A stretch of DNA of 7,219 nucleotides, taken from positions 4,511 through 11,729 of the forward strand of contig MHER01000171.1 of NCBI GenBank assembly GCA_001805205.1, given 5' to 3'. Below are positions 1 to 5,376 of the stretch, piece after piece. Position 1 is the stretch's first letter. Every line of letters starts with the position of its first letter. The position numbers and the translations under genes are program-made. Source of the stretch: Nitrospirae bacterium RIFCSPLOW2_12_42_9. GTDB taxonomy: Bacteria; Nitrospirota; 9FT-COMBO-42-15; HDB-SIOI813. The notes under the pieces were generated by a model. The model ran no database searches. It was not told where the DNA came from and saw only the letters and a program-made list of their open reading frames with translations.

Positions 1-1578
1 CTCTCTCTGATCATAGATTCACTGAAGGAGAAAAACAGGCCCTATGTCAGCCTTTCAGATTTTGACCTCTCGAGCCAGGAGATCAGACAGGAACTCTTAA
101 AACATATCGGTCCCGAATACAACAGTGTGCTGGGACAGGACATCACCGATACCGATGCGGGCTCAAAGAAGGTGGATGTCTCGCTCGGGAATGCCTACCG
201 GGGATTAAACCTGGGGAGCAGGGCGGCGGCCGCCCTATTTCTCTATTCCTTCTCAGGTGGCCATGAGCGGGGGGCAGCCCTCGGCGAGGTCAAGCGGTGC
301 GCTACGACCCTTGAAAATCCTGCAAGCGTCGTAGCAGAGGCAGTTGAACAACTGAAGGGACGGCTCTTCTACCTGCAGAGCTCCGGAGATAGATACTTCT
401 TCTCCAATCAACCCAACATTAACAGGATCCTCTTAACGAAGATCGAGAATATCAAAGAAAAAGAGATCACCAGCCTTGAGCAGACCCTCCTGAAAGACTG
501 TATCCAGGGCGGGAGATTCAAGGTCTTTATCTGGGAAGAAAATCCGGCGAATATCCATGATTCTGAAGAGTTGAAGCTCATGGTGTTAAAAAAAGGGGAT
601 GCTTCAGTAATGGAGAACCTTGTTAAGAACAAGGGACAGACACCGCGGGTCTACAGAAATACCATCTTTTTCCTCTACCCCATGGAATCGGAGAGGTCTG
701 GGTTTGTTAATATGATTAGAACCAAAATCGCCTATGACTACATCGAACAGGATAAAGGCCTCAACCTGTCAGAGGAACAGAGAAAAGAGATCAGGAAGGA
801 ATTAAAGAAAATAGAGGGAGGTTTAAGAGAGGCCATCCGCAGGGTTTATAGGATCGTTGCCATGCCCCACAGAGAGGGGATGAAAGACATTGACCTGGGT
901 ATCCCGACATTCGGAGAAGATCAGAAGATAGATCATGAAGTCTATGACAAAATGAGGACAGATGGGGAAATCCTCGAGAGGATCGTTCCATTGGTGATCA
1001 AGGAAAAATATCTTTCCGGCAGGAATTACCTCCCTACGGAACAACTTTATCAGTCAGCGCTCAAGACCCCGGGCGAGACAAGACCTGCCCGAAGGGGAGT
1101 CATAGAAGATGGGATCGTTGAAGGAGTCCGGAAAGGAATATTCGGAATAGGTGAAATGGAAGGGGATAGACCTATCTGCCGCTATTTCAAAGAAGATGCC
1201 CCCGTTGCATTCTCAGACCATGAGATCCTGATCGCCGAAGAAATCTGCCGCCAGCAGAGAGAAAGAGAGGATATCACAGGAGGCAGAGGACAACCGTACC
1301 AAGAACCTACGGGTCCAGCGCCTGTAATCGGGGAAGGAGAAAAGAGAACTGGAACTACTGTGTTGCCTGGCAAGGGCAAAGATAGAGTGACCCTCAGATT
1401 TACTGTGCCCAAAGGCAAGGTAGCCAGCATCATGGGGGTCATGAACTTCCTGCAAAGCAAATTTGGGGATATAGAAATCGAACTTATTGCATCAGAAGGA
1501 AACATCTCCGAGCAGGATTATGAAGACAAGATAAGAGAGGCATTCAGGCAGATGGGGATTGAGGTGGAGGATGGATGA
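1..1578 (+). CDS. DUF499-family ATPase, C-terminal half (5' end outside window)
   Basis: The frame is open from base 1 to a TGA at 1576-1578, so this is a 3' partial gene with 525 visible residues. DUF499 proteins are usually about 1000 residues. The nucleotide-binding motifs lie in the N-terminal half and are not visible here. Family-like segments are the SRAAAALFLYSFSGG stretch (visible residues about 73-87), the LFYLQ...RYFFSNQPNINRIL stretch (about 122-144), and a C-terminal alpha/beta domain of about 75 residues, set off by a G/P/E-rich linker (about 430-455). DUF499 ATPases are known as neighbours of DUF1156 methyltransferases and helicases in predicted anti-phage islands. No such partner is visible, so a defence role is inferred from the family. 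The stop overlaps the next start by 8 bases. The gene looks more GC-rich than the ATPase gene at 1863. The internal GTG at 127 is not a plausible start, because family-like sequence precedes it. Confidence 0.75.
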   Translation, partial: LSLIIDSLKEKNRPYVSLSDFDLSSQEIRQELLKHIGPEYNSVLGQDITDTDAGSKKVDVSLGNAYRGLNLGSRAAAALFLYSFSGGHERGAALGEVKRCATTLENPASVVAEAVEQLKGRLFYLQSSGDRYFFSNQPNINRILLTKIENIKEKEITSLEQTLLKDCIQGGRFKVFIWEENPANIHDSEELKLMVLKKGDASVMENLVKNKGQTPRVYRNTIFFLYPMESERSGFVNMIRTKIAYDYIEQDKGLNLSEEQRKEIRKELKKIEGGLREAIRRVYRIVAMPHREGMKDIDLGIPTFGEDQKIDHEVYDKMRTDGEILERIVPLVIKEKYLSGRNYLPTEQLYQSALKTPGETRPARRGVIEDGIVEGVRKGIFGIGEMEGDRPICRYFKEDAPVAFSDHEILIAEEICRQQREREDITGGRGQPYQEPTGPAPVIGEGEKRTGTTVLPGKGKDRVTLRFTVPKGKVASIMGVMNFLQSKFGDIEIELIASEGNISEQDYEDKIREAFRQMGIEVEDG

Positions 1579-1825
1579 TGATCATCTGAACGGTCTTCTT
1601 AAAAAAAGATTCTGGCCGGTTATTCATAGCAGTCTTGAGGCCAGTAATTACGTTTGCCTGCCGGAGTCAAATCCTGAAACAGAGTGGGAAGAAAACCAGA
1701 AACTAACGAGGTCATTAACCTTCATGCTCTCTGATGGAAGGTATGTCTTCTTTAAAGGAACGTTGAAGTCAACAAAATGCTTGATAAAATTGAAATCCTG
1801 GCGTATATATTACGCCTATAAATAA
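1571..1825 (+). CDS. Small hypothetical protein, possibly the truncated head of a longer gene
   Basis: An ORF of 84 residues starts at the ATG at 1571. A GGAGGTGGAGG stretch lies directly upstream inside the end of the DUF499 gene, and the start overlaps that gene's TGA by 8 bases, which suggests translational coupling. A TTG at 1559 in the same frame is a poorer start because it lies upstream of the Shine-Dalgarno stretch. I do not recognise the family. The first 65 or so residues (MDDDHLNGLLKKRFW...SDGRYVFFKG) look like ordinary folded protein, with acidic and aromatic residues spread through. The last 20 (KSTKCLIKLKSWRIYYAYK) are basic and aromatic, and the DNA there turns AT-rich and runs into nested inverted repeats. 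This suggests that the true 3' part was replaced when the downstream ATPase cassette arrived. It could instead be a genuine small accessory protein of the DUF499 system. Confidence 0.5.
   Translation: MDDDHLNGLLKKRFWPVIHSSLEASNYVCLPESNPETEWEENQKLTRSLTFMLSDGRYVFFKGTLKSTKCLIKLKSWRIYYAYK
1781..1811 (+). promoter_or_regulatory. Candidate sigma70 promoter for the DUF4143 ATPase gene
   Basis: TTGATA at 1781-1786 (5 of 6 to the -35 consensus) is followed after 17 bases by TATATA at 1804-1809. TATATT at 1806-1811 is a better -10 match but gives a 19-base spacer. The start codon at 1863 is about 50 bases further on. The -10 region lies inside the palindrome at 1800-1816, so a repressor bound there would block it. 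The area is AT-rich, so chance matches are possible. Confidence 0.4.
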
Positions 1826-1833
1826 CAGGATTT
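1793..1833. repeat. Nested inverted repeats upstream of the DUF4143 ATPase gene
   Basis: There is a perfect inner palindrome, GGCGTA (1800-1805), TATAT, TACGCC (1811-1816). An outer perfect pair, AAATCCTG (1793-1800) and CAGGATTT (1826-1833), encloses it, sharing base 1800. The motif ATAAAT also occurs on both sides of the right outer arm. This could be an operator overlapping the promoter, a leader RNA hairpin, or the end of an inserted element. The sequence alone does not decide. Confidence 0.5.
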
Positions 1834-1862
1834 ATAAATTCTGTTACATAAAGAAGATATAA

Positions 1863-3182
1863 ATGACAAAACATGAGATAATTCAGATACTTGACGACTG
1901 GAATTTTTGGAATCGGGATCAAAAAACAGGTGTTTCACGGCCAATCTATATTTCAAGACTTGAATCTCTTTTTTCGTCCAATCAAGTTATCACTATAACA
2001 GGACCCAGGCGTGCCGGCAAATCATTCGTCATGCGTCAAATGGCAAAGCAACTGATCAATAAGGGACATAATCCAAAGGATATAATGCATGTCAACCTTG
2101 AGGATCCGCGATTTACTGAGTCGGGAGTTTTGTTTTTAGAGAAAATATTTGAGACGTACCGTGAATATATATCTCCCCAAAATACTCCTATCTTATTTCT
2201 TGATAAAATACAGGAGATAGAAGGCTTCGAGAAATGGGTTAGGATGATGCATGAGCTTTCAAAGGCAAAAATTATTATTTCCGGTTCAAACGCGCGCATT
2301 TTAAGCCGGGAGCTGGGAACATTACTAACCGGCAGACATCTGGACATGGAAGTCTTTCCGTTATCGTTTAGAGAATTCCTGTCCTTCAATAATATTGCGC
2401 TTACCGATAAGATGGACTTGATTGGAAAGGAATCGGAAATAAAAGGCGCTTTGCGAAAATACATTGAATATGGGTCCTTCCCTGAAGTCGCGCTGTCAGA
2501 GCAGAAAAAAGAGATTTTGTTAAGCTATTTTGAAGATGTAATAACTAAAGACCTCTTACGGAGATTCAATATCAAAAAAACTCAGGACCTGAGAGCTATC
2601 GCGAAGCACTACCTTTCTAATATTTCCGCTCTTTCAACATTTAAATCCATAGAACGCTCACTTGATATGTCGATAACCAGTGTTAAGAGCTACACCGGAT
2701 ATCTTGAGCAGGCATATCTCCTGTTTCCACTGAAACGATTTTCATTTAAAGTCAAAGAGCAGGAAAAAAGCCCGCGCAAGATCTACGCTATCGATACCGG
2801 CTTATGCAACGCCGTCGGTTTTAGATTTTCGGAGAATGATGGAAGACTCGCTGAGAATGTTGTTTTTGTGGCCCTCAAACGGAAACAAAATTTAAATCCG
2901 GATATGGAGTTGTTTTACTGGAAAGACGTCCATCATCGGGAGGTTGATTTTGTTATAAAAGACGGGTTGAAAGTAACTAACTTGATTCAGGTTTGCTGGA
3001 ATGTTCAGGATGAAAAGACCAAAAATCGGGAATTACGCAGTCTCAGGAAGGCTATGGAAGAATTAAATGTTACGAACGCGGCTGTTATCACCGGAGAAAT
3101 AGAGGGTGAAGAAAAACTTCACGATAATACAGTAAAGCTGATCCCTCTTTGGAAATGGCTTTTGGCTGAGGAAGGTCTTTAA
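1863..3182 (+). CDS. AAA_14 / DUF4143 ATP-binding protein with altered Walker B
   Basis: This 439-residue protein has the standard length and order for the AAA_14-DUF4143 family. The P-loop is GPRRAGKS (47-54). Walker B is ILFLDKIQEI (110-119). Sensor 1 is IIISGSNARIL (137-147), and a likely arginine finger sits in LLTGRH (154-159). The FPLSFREFL segment (165-173) leads into a helical linker. DUF4143 covers about 222-400, with a PD-(D/E)XK-like core: E331, D362 in REVDFVI, and LIQVC at 374-378. The usual E-x-K there is Q-x-C, so nuclease activity is doubtful. In Walker B the catalytic glutamate is lysine (K115, codon AAA at 2205), which should cripple ATP hydrolysis. Family members are common, mobile and poorly understood; roles in toxin-antitoxin or defence contexts have been suggested. 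The ribosome site is weak (AAGAAG). The gene is more AT-rich than the DUF499 gene, which suggests separate acquisition. Confidence 0.88.
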   Translation: MTKHEIIQILDDWNFWNRDQKTGVSRPIYISRLESLFSSNQVITITGPRRAGKSFVMRQMAKQLINKGHNPKDIMHVNLEDPRFTESGVLFLEKIFETYREYISPQNTPILFLDKIQEIEGFEKWVRMMHELSKAKIIISGSNARILSRELGTLLTGRHLDMEVFPLSFREFLSFNNIALTDKMDLIGKESEIKGALRKYIEYGSFPEVALSEQKKEILLSYFEDVITKDLLRRFNIKKTQDLRAIAKHYLSNISALSTFKSIERSLDMSITSVKSYTGYLEQAYLLFPLKRFSFKVKEQEKSPRKIYAIDTGLCNAVGFRFSENDGRLAENVVFVALKRKQNLNPDMELFYWKDVHHREVDFVIKDGLKVTNLIQVCWNVQDEKTKNRELRSLRKAMEELNVTNAAVITGEIEGEEKLHDNTVKLIPLWKWLLAEEGL

Positions 3183-3218
3183 AACTTCATAAGTGGAATA
3201 TGGGGGAAAAAGGTTGAG

Positions 3219-3287
3219 ATGGCCGCTGAAATCAAGGAGCTTATTGATAAAAAGCGGCCGTCTCTCAATCTTGAAAGGCCCCGCTAA
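3219..3287 (+). other. 22-codon ORF, possible tail of an interrupted gene
   Basis: The ORF reads MAAEIKELIDKKRPSLNLER followed by PR and a stop. The frame is open back to the TAA of the ATPase gene at 3180 (NFISGIWGKKVE precedes the methionine). The composition is that of a real protein end: an amphipathic charged helix, then a proline-rich tail. The DNA is less AT-rich than the ATPase gene. Only a weak AAGG stretch precedes the ATG. It may be the C-terminal remnant of a gene split by the ATPase cassette, a small peptide gene, or chance. Bases 3219-3229 and 3253-3263 also form an imperfect inverted repeat (AGCGGCC arms). Confidence 0.3.
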
Positions 3288-3305
3288 TAAGATTATCAGG
3301 GGTCT
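3276..3305. terminator. Weak hairpin between convergent genes, possible terminator
   Basis: AGGCCCC (3276-3282) can pair with GGGGTCT (3299-3305) with one G-U pair when read as plus-strand RNA. A small inner TAAT/ATTA stem lies in the loop. It sits between the plus-strand ATPase region and the minus-strand peroxiredoxin, where a bidirectional terminator is expected. No good T-run follows directly on either strand, so the call is weak. Confidence 0.3.
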
Positions 3306-3334
3306 TTCGGTGGGTAAGGAAGTCGTTTTTCTTA

Positions 3335-3934
3335 TTACCTCAATGCCTCATAAACCTTGCCTACGAGCTTGGCAGAAGGTTTAAGGGTTTTTTCTCCCTC
3401 TTTCCATCCCGCAGGGCATACTTCATCCGGATGGCCGGCGAGATATATGTTGGCCTGCATCTTCCTTAATAGCTCATCTGCATTTCTGCCTACATTGTAG
3501 AAGTTGACCTCAGAGGCGATCAGTTTTCCCTCCGGATTAATAATGAATGTACCTCTGAGTGCAAGCCCTGTATTCTCATCATAGACTCCGAACATCCTTG
3601 AGACCTTTCCGGTCGGGTCTGCTCCCATCGGATATTTTACGCTTGTAAGGAGCTTCTCTGACTGATGCCATGCCATATGGGAAAACTTTGTATCTGTGCT
3701 AACTGCAACTACTTCACAACCGAGGTCCTTCAGCTCTTTGTATTTGTCTGCAAGGTCGTCGAGCTCTGTTGGACAAACAAAGGTGAAGTCAGCAGGGTAG
3801 AAGAATAGTATCGTCCACTGCCTCTTACCCTTCGTATCCTCAAGGTTGATCTTTCCAAAATCACCCTTTACAGGGTCATATACCTCCATTTCAATATTTG
3901 GGACAGTCTGTCCAATTGATAAACATTCAGCCAT
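3335..3934 (-). CDS. Typical 2-Cys peroxiredoxin (AhpC/Prx1 type)
   Basis: This 199-residue cytoplasmic thiol peroxidase reduces H2O2 and organic peroxides. The peroxidatic cysteine is C54 in PADFTFVCPTE (47-57), with T51 as the conserved threonine and R127 as the catalytic arginine. The resolving cysteine is C173 in EVCPAGW, as in obligate dimer-forming 2-Cys enzymes. Length and C-terminal arm are normal. The start has a near-perfect ribosome site, TAAGGAGGAT, 6 bases before the ATG. No AhpF or dedicated thioredoxin reductase is adjacent, so the reductant is unknown. It is the last of three minus-strand genes, 117 bases after the exported protein and downstream of perR, so control by PerR is a reasonable inference. 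C4 and C73 are extra cysteines. The gene symbol is withheld because AhpC and Prx names are used inconsistently for this clade. Confidence 0.95.
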   Translation of the reverse strand: MAECLSIGQTVPNIEMEVYDPVKGDFGKINLEDTKGKRQWTILFFYPADFTFVCPTELDDLADKYKELKDLGCEVVAVSTDTKFSHMAWHQSEKLLTSVKYPMGADPTGKVSRMFGVYDENTGLALRGTFIINPEGKLIASEVNFYNVGRNADELLRKMQANIYLAGHPDEVCPAGWKEGEKTLKPSAKLVGKVYEALR

Positions 3935-3970
3935 TTTTGCATCCTCCTTATTGTTTAAAGTTTTTATTCA

Positions 3971-4021
3971 CAATCCATCTCTGGATTGCTCAGCGGATTA
4001 CATTTTCCAGCATCCCGCTGG
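3971..4021 (-). repeat. Pair of hairpins in the leader between the exported-protein gene and the peroxiredoxin gene
   Basis: Two compact perfect hairpins lie in this 117-base gap: CCAGC-ATCCC-GCTGG (4007-4021) and CAATCC-ATCTCT-GGATTG (3971-3988). CAGCGG (3991-3996) can alternatively pair with CCGCTG (4015-4020), so two mutually exclusive folds exist. No T-run follows, so this is not a standard terminator. It may be a processing or stability element that sets peroxiredoxin expression separately from the upstream genes, or chance structure. Confidence 0.35.
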
Positions 4022-4051
4022 TATGCTAATTTTCCTGCGTATCTGACGTTG

Positions 4052-4642
4052 TTACTTTAATTCCATAGGGTCCTGATAGATCATCAGGTGAGAGTACGGC
4101 GTACCGTCGTACATGACATAAGTCCCAAATTTCCCCGGCATGGAATGAATACCGCTGGTTTTTGAATCAACCGGCCAGAAGACCATCCAATGTGGAGGTT
4201 CCTTTACCTTCCTGGCCACTGGATCATTCTTCGTAGTCAGCGTGATCTTCCCATCCTTCTCCCAGTGCCATCCACCCCTCCCCATATAAGCAATGCCAGG
4301 CACAGTATTGGTTGGTTTTGGTGCTCCACTCATAAAATCATTCGCCCACTGCATTGTAGCAGCGTCACCACACATCGGGTCAGGATTCTCATGGTCATCA
4401 ATATACGGAATACAGGTGAAGCCATTTGTTCCCTTCCTCGCCTCAACCATCTTTCCTTCTTCCCCTATGACCATGATAGTGGCAGCCTCTGATATATATC
4501 TTGGCGCCGCGCTTTCAGCAATCTTTATCTGCTCTTCTTTGGATAACGACTGTACACCTTTTCCTCTCTCACCAGCTATTGTGACAGTAGCAAAGATTAG
4601 AAGTAATGCCATCGGTGCTATAAAGTAAATGCCCCTTTTCAT
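4052..4642 (-). CDS. Exported hypothetical protein with two conserved-type cysteines
   Basis: This 196-residue protein begins with a clear signal peptide: KR, then a hydrophobic core of about residues 5-22, and a plausible cleavage at TIA|G (23/24). The mature part is soluble, with no further membrane segment. Visible landmarks are AESAAPRYISEAATIM (42-57), RKGTNGFTCIP (69-79), DPMCGDAATMQWANDF (88-103), a Gly/Trp/His patch GRGGWHWEKDG (121-131), PPHWMVFWPVD (149-159) and YDGTPYSHLMIY (178-189). C77 and C91 could form a periplasmic disulfide. It resembles a widespread uncharacterised secreted family with a T-N-G-[FW]-T-C core, recognised by eye only. There is no CxxCH, so it is not a c-type cytochrome. 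The ribosome site AAGGAGGT is strong. Its place between perR and the peroxiredoxin gene hints at a role in the envelope oxidative-stress response, which is inference. Confidence 0.8.
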   Translation of the reverse strand: MKRGIYFIAPMALLLIFATVTIAGERGKGVQSLSKEEQIKIAESAAPRYISEAATIMVIGEEGKMVEARKGTNGFTCIPYIDDHENPDPMCGDAATMQWANDFMSGAPKPTNTVPGIAYMGRGGWHWEKDGKITLTTKNDPVARKVKEPPHWMVFWPVDSKTSGIHSMPGKFGTYVMYDGTPYSHLMIYQDPMELK

Positions 4643-4674
4643 CGTCCCACCTCCTTTTTTAAATTAATATTTGG

Positions 4675-4686
4675 AATCTTAGATTA
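4675..4686 (-). promoter_or_regulatory. Candidate second PerR-type operator before the exported-protein gene
   Basis: AATCTTAGATT (4675-4685, plus strand) is a perfect 5-1-5 palindrome in the 61-base gap upstream of the exported-protein gene. The ten bases TCTTAGATTA (4677-4686) occur in reverse complement at 5178-5187, overlapping the perR operator and promoter. That sharing suggests the same regulator. The match to the 7-1-7 PerR consensus is poor in the outer positions, so confidence is modest. Confidence 0.35.
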
Positions 4687-4703
4687 ATCTGTTCTTATTT
4701 TAC

Positions 4704-5141
4704 TTAATTCTCACCTCCCTTCCCTCTTTTCTGACATTTCCTGCACAGGCCGTAAAAATCCACATGATTTCCTACAAGTTTAAACTCCTTTAATATGTTA
4801 GCCGGGAGTTTAAGGCTGTTTGCGTAGTCTTCAAAGACATCCAGTATCTCATCACATTCAATACAGATAATGTGATGGTGCGGATGTGTATTAGGGTCAT
4901 AATGTTTGCGTGTTGGATCTATTGTAATTTCAAGTACTTCTCCATTATTCCTTAGTGTCTGAAGGGTATTGTAGACTGTTGCAAAGGATATGGTTGGAAA
5001 TCTTCTTTTGACATCCCTGAATATATCATCTGCGGTTGGATGGCTGGTATTTCCTTCCAGATATTTAAGTATGGCAATCCTCTGGGGGGTCATCCTCAAT
5101 CCCTTGCCTTTAAACTTTGCAATTATCTTTTCCATATTCAT
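4704..5141 (-). CDS. perR: Fur-family peroxide-sensing repressor PerR
   Basis: This 145-residue metalloregulator is of normal length. The winged helix spans about 15-75 (GLRMTPQRIAILKYLE, then ISFATVYNTLQTLRNNGEV). Structural zinc is bound by two CxxC pairs, C93/C96 and C133/C136. The regulatory site known in Bacillus subtilis PerR (H37, D85, H91, H93, D104) maps onto H34, D82, H88, H90 and D101 with the same offset of 3 as the cysteines, which favours PerR over Fur or Zur. In that family an iron-bound histidine is oxidised by H2O2 and the repressor leaves DNA. It is the first gene of a minus-strand group ending in a peroxiredoxin, which supports the role. M3 (ATG at 5133-5135) may be the true start, since GGAA lies 6 bases before it and only 1 base before M1. 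Confidence 0.88.
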   Translation of the reverse strand: MNMEKIIAKFKGKGLRMTPQRIAILKYLEGNTSHPTADDIFRDVKRRFPTISFATVYNTLQTLRNNGEVLEITIDPTRKHYDPNTHPHHHIICIECDEILDVFEDYANSLKLPANILKEFKLVGNHVDFYGLCRKCQKRGKGGEN

Positions 5142-5165
5142 TTCCAGGTGGTAAAAATTCTTACT

Positions 5166-5180
5166 TTAGAACAATTCTAA
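5166..5180. promoter_or_regulatory. PerR-box-like operator at the perR promoter
   Basis: TTAGAACAATTCTAA is a 7-1-7 palindrome with one mismatched pair, in the same layout as the B. subtilis PerR box TTATAATNATTATAA. It covers the -10 element of the perR promoter, so bound repressor would block transcription, consistent with autoregulation. An overlapping TTCTAATCTAAGAA extends the site toward the -35 side. Confidence 0.65.
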
Positions 5181-5202
5181 TCTAAGAAAATATGCCTGTC
5201 AA
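5174..5202 (-). promoter_or_regulatory. Sigma70 promoter of perR
   Basis: Read on the minus strand: TTGACA (5197-5202, perfect -35), a 17-base spacer, then TAGAAT (5174-5179, 5 of 6 to the -10 consensus). Transcription would start near 5167, about 26-32 bases before the perR start codon, inside the PerR-box-like palindrome. Confidence 0.75.
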
Positions 5203-5271
5203 GAACTTTTTTATTGTCATATCATTTAAATTTTATTTTATGCCACGAAGGGGGGGCAGCAGGTCAACATA

Positions 5272-5300
5272 TTGAGGAATCAGATAACATGTGCTATACA
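5272..5300 (+). promoter_or_regulatory. Candidate extended -10 promoter of the SDR gene
   Basis: TTGAGG (5272-5277) is followed after 17 bases by TATACA (5295-5300), with TG one base before the -10 (5292-5293), an extended -10 pattern. The start site would fall near 5307, giving a leader of about 70 bases that contains the hairpin at 5328-5349. The rest of the 5203-5376 stretch is AT-rich and then has a run of seven G (5250-5256); no gene is seen there. Confidence 0.5.
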
Positions 5301-5327
5301 ATATGTGAAAATGCATAGCGAGCGCAA

Positions 5328-5349
5328 TCCCTGCAGCTTGCTGCAGGGA
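5328..5349 (+). repeat. Strong palindromic hairpin in the SDR leader
   Basis: TCCCTGCAG (5328-5336), loop CTTG, then CTGCAGGGA (5341-5349) is a perfect 9-bp stem. As DNA it can extend to 10-bp arms around a central TT. It ends 16 bases before the AGGAGG ribosome site (5366-5371) of the SDR gene. No T-run follows, so it is not a simple terminator. It may be a copy of a dispersed palindromic (REP-like) repeat or a leader structure affecting mRNA stability. Copy number elsewhere cannot be seen here. Confidence 0.55.
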
Positions 5350-5376
5350 GCTTCAATCTTATTTCAGGAGGAGATT

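Noticed and set aside
1182..1505. Minus-strand ORFs opposite the DUF499 gene
   Set aside because: They are proline/serine-rich shadows of a coding frame with family-like sequence.
2036..2464. Minus-strand ORF of 142 codons opposite the DUF4143 ATPase
   Set aside because: It lies fully antisense to the P-loop to linker region of a recognised ATPase and has no recognisable motif.
1761..3217. GTTGA at 1762-1766 and 3213-3217 as a target-site duplication around the ATPase cassette
   Set aside because: Five bases in AT-rich DNA match easily by chance, and joining there would put the two ORF pieces out of frame.
3193..3384. Plus-strand ORF of 63 codons running into the peroxiredoxin gene
   Set aside because: It ends antisense to the peroxiredoxin C-terminus, has no ribosome site, and its sequence is basic and unlike a folded protein. 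The 22-codon frame in the same region looks more protein-like.
4190..4628. Two plus-strand ORFs opposite the exported-protein gene
   Set aside because: They are antisense to a gene with a signal peptide and strong ribosome site, and have no start signals of their own.
4052..4642. Reading the exported protein as a cytochrome (P460-like or c-type)
   Set aside because: There is no CxxCH, and the two cysteines are 14 residues apart in a different context. Size and signal peptide alone are not evidence.
4704..5141. Calling the regulator Fur or Zur
   Set aside because: D82 and D101 at the two positions that are aspartate in PerR, the PerR-like operator and the peroxiredoxin neighbour favour PerR.
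5272..5376. N-terminal extension of the SDR gene from a TTG at 5272
   Set aside because: It would overlap the promoter-like elements and the leader hairpin and add 35 residues unlike any SDR. The ATG at 5377 has an ideal AGGAGG and begins the fold.
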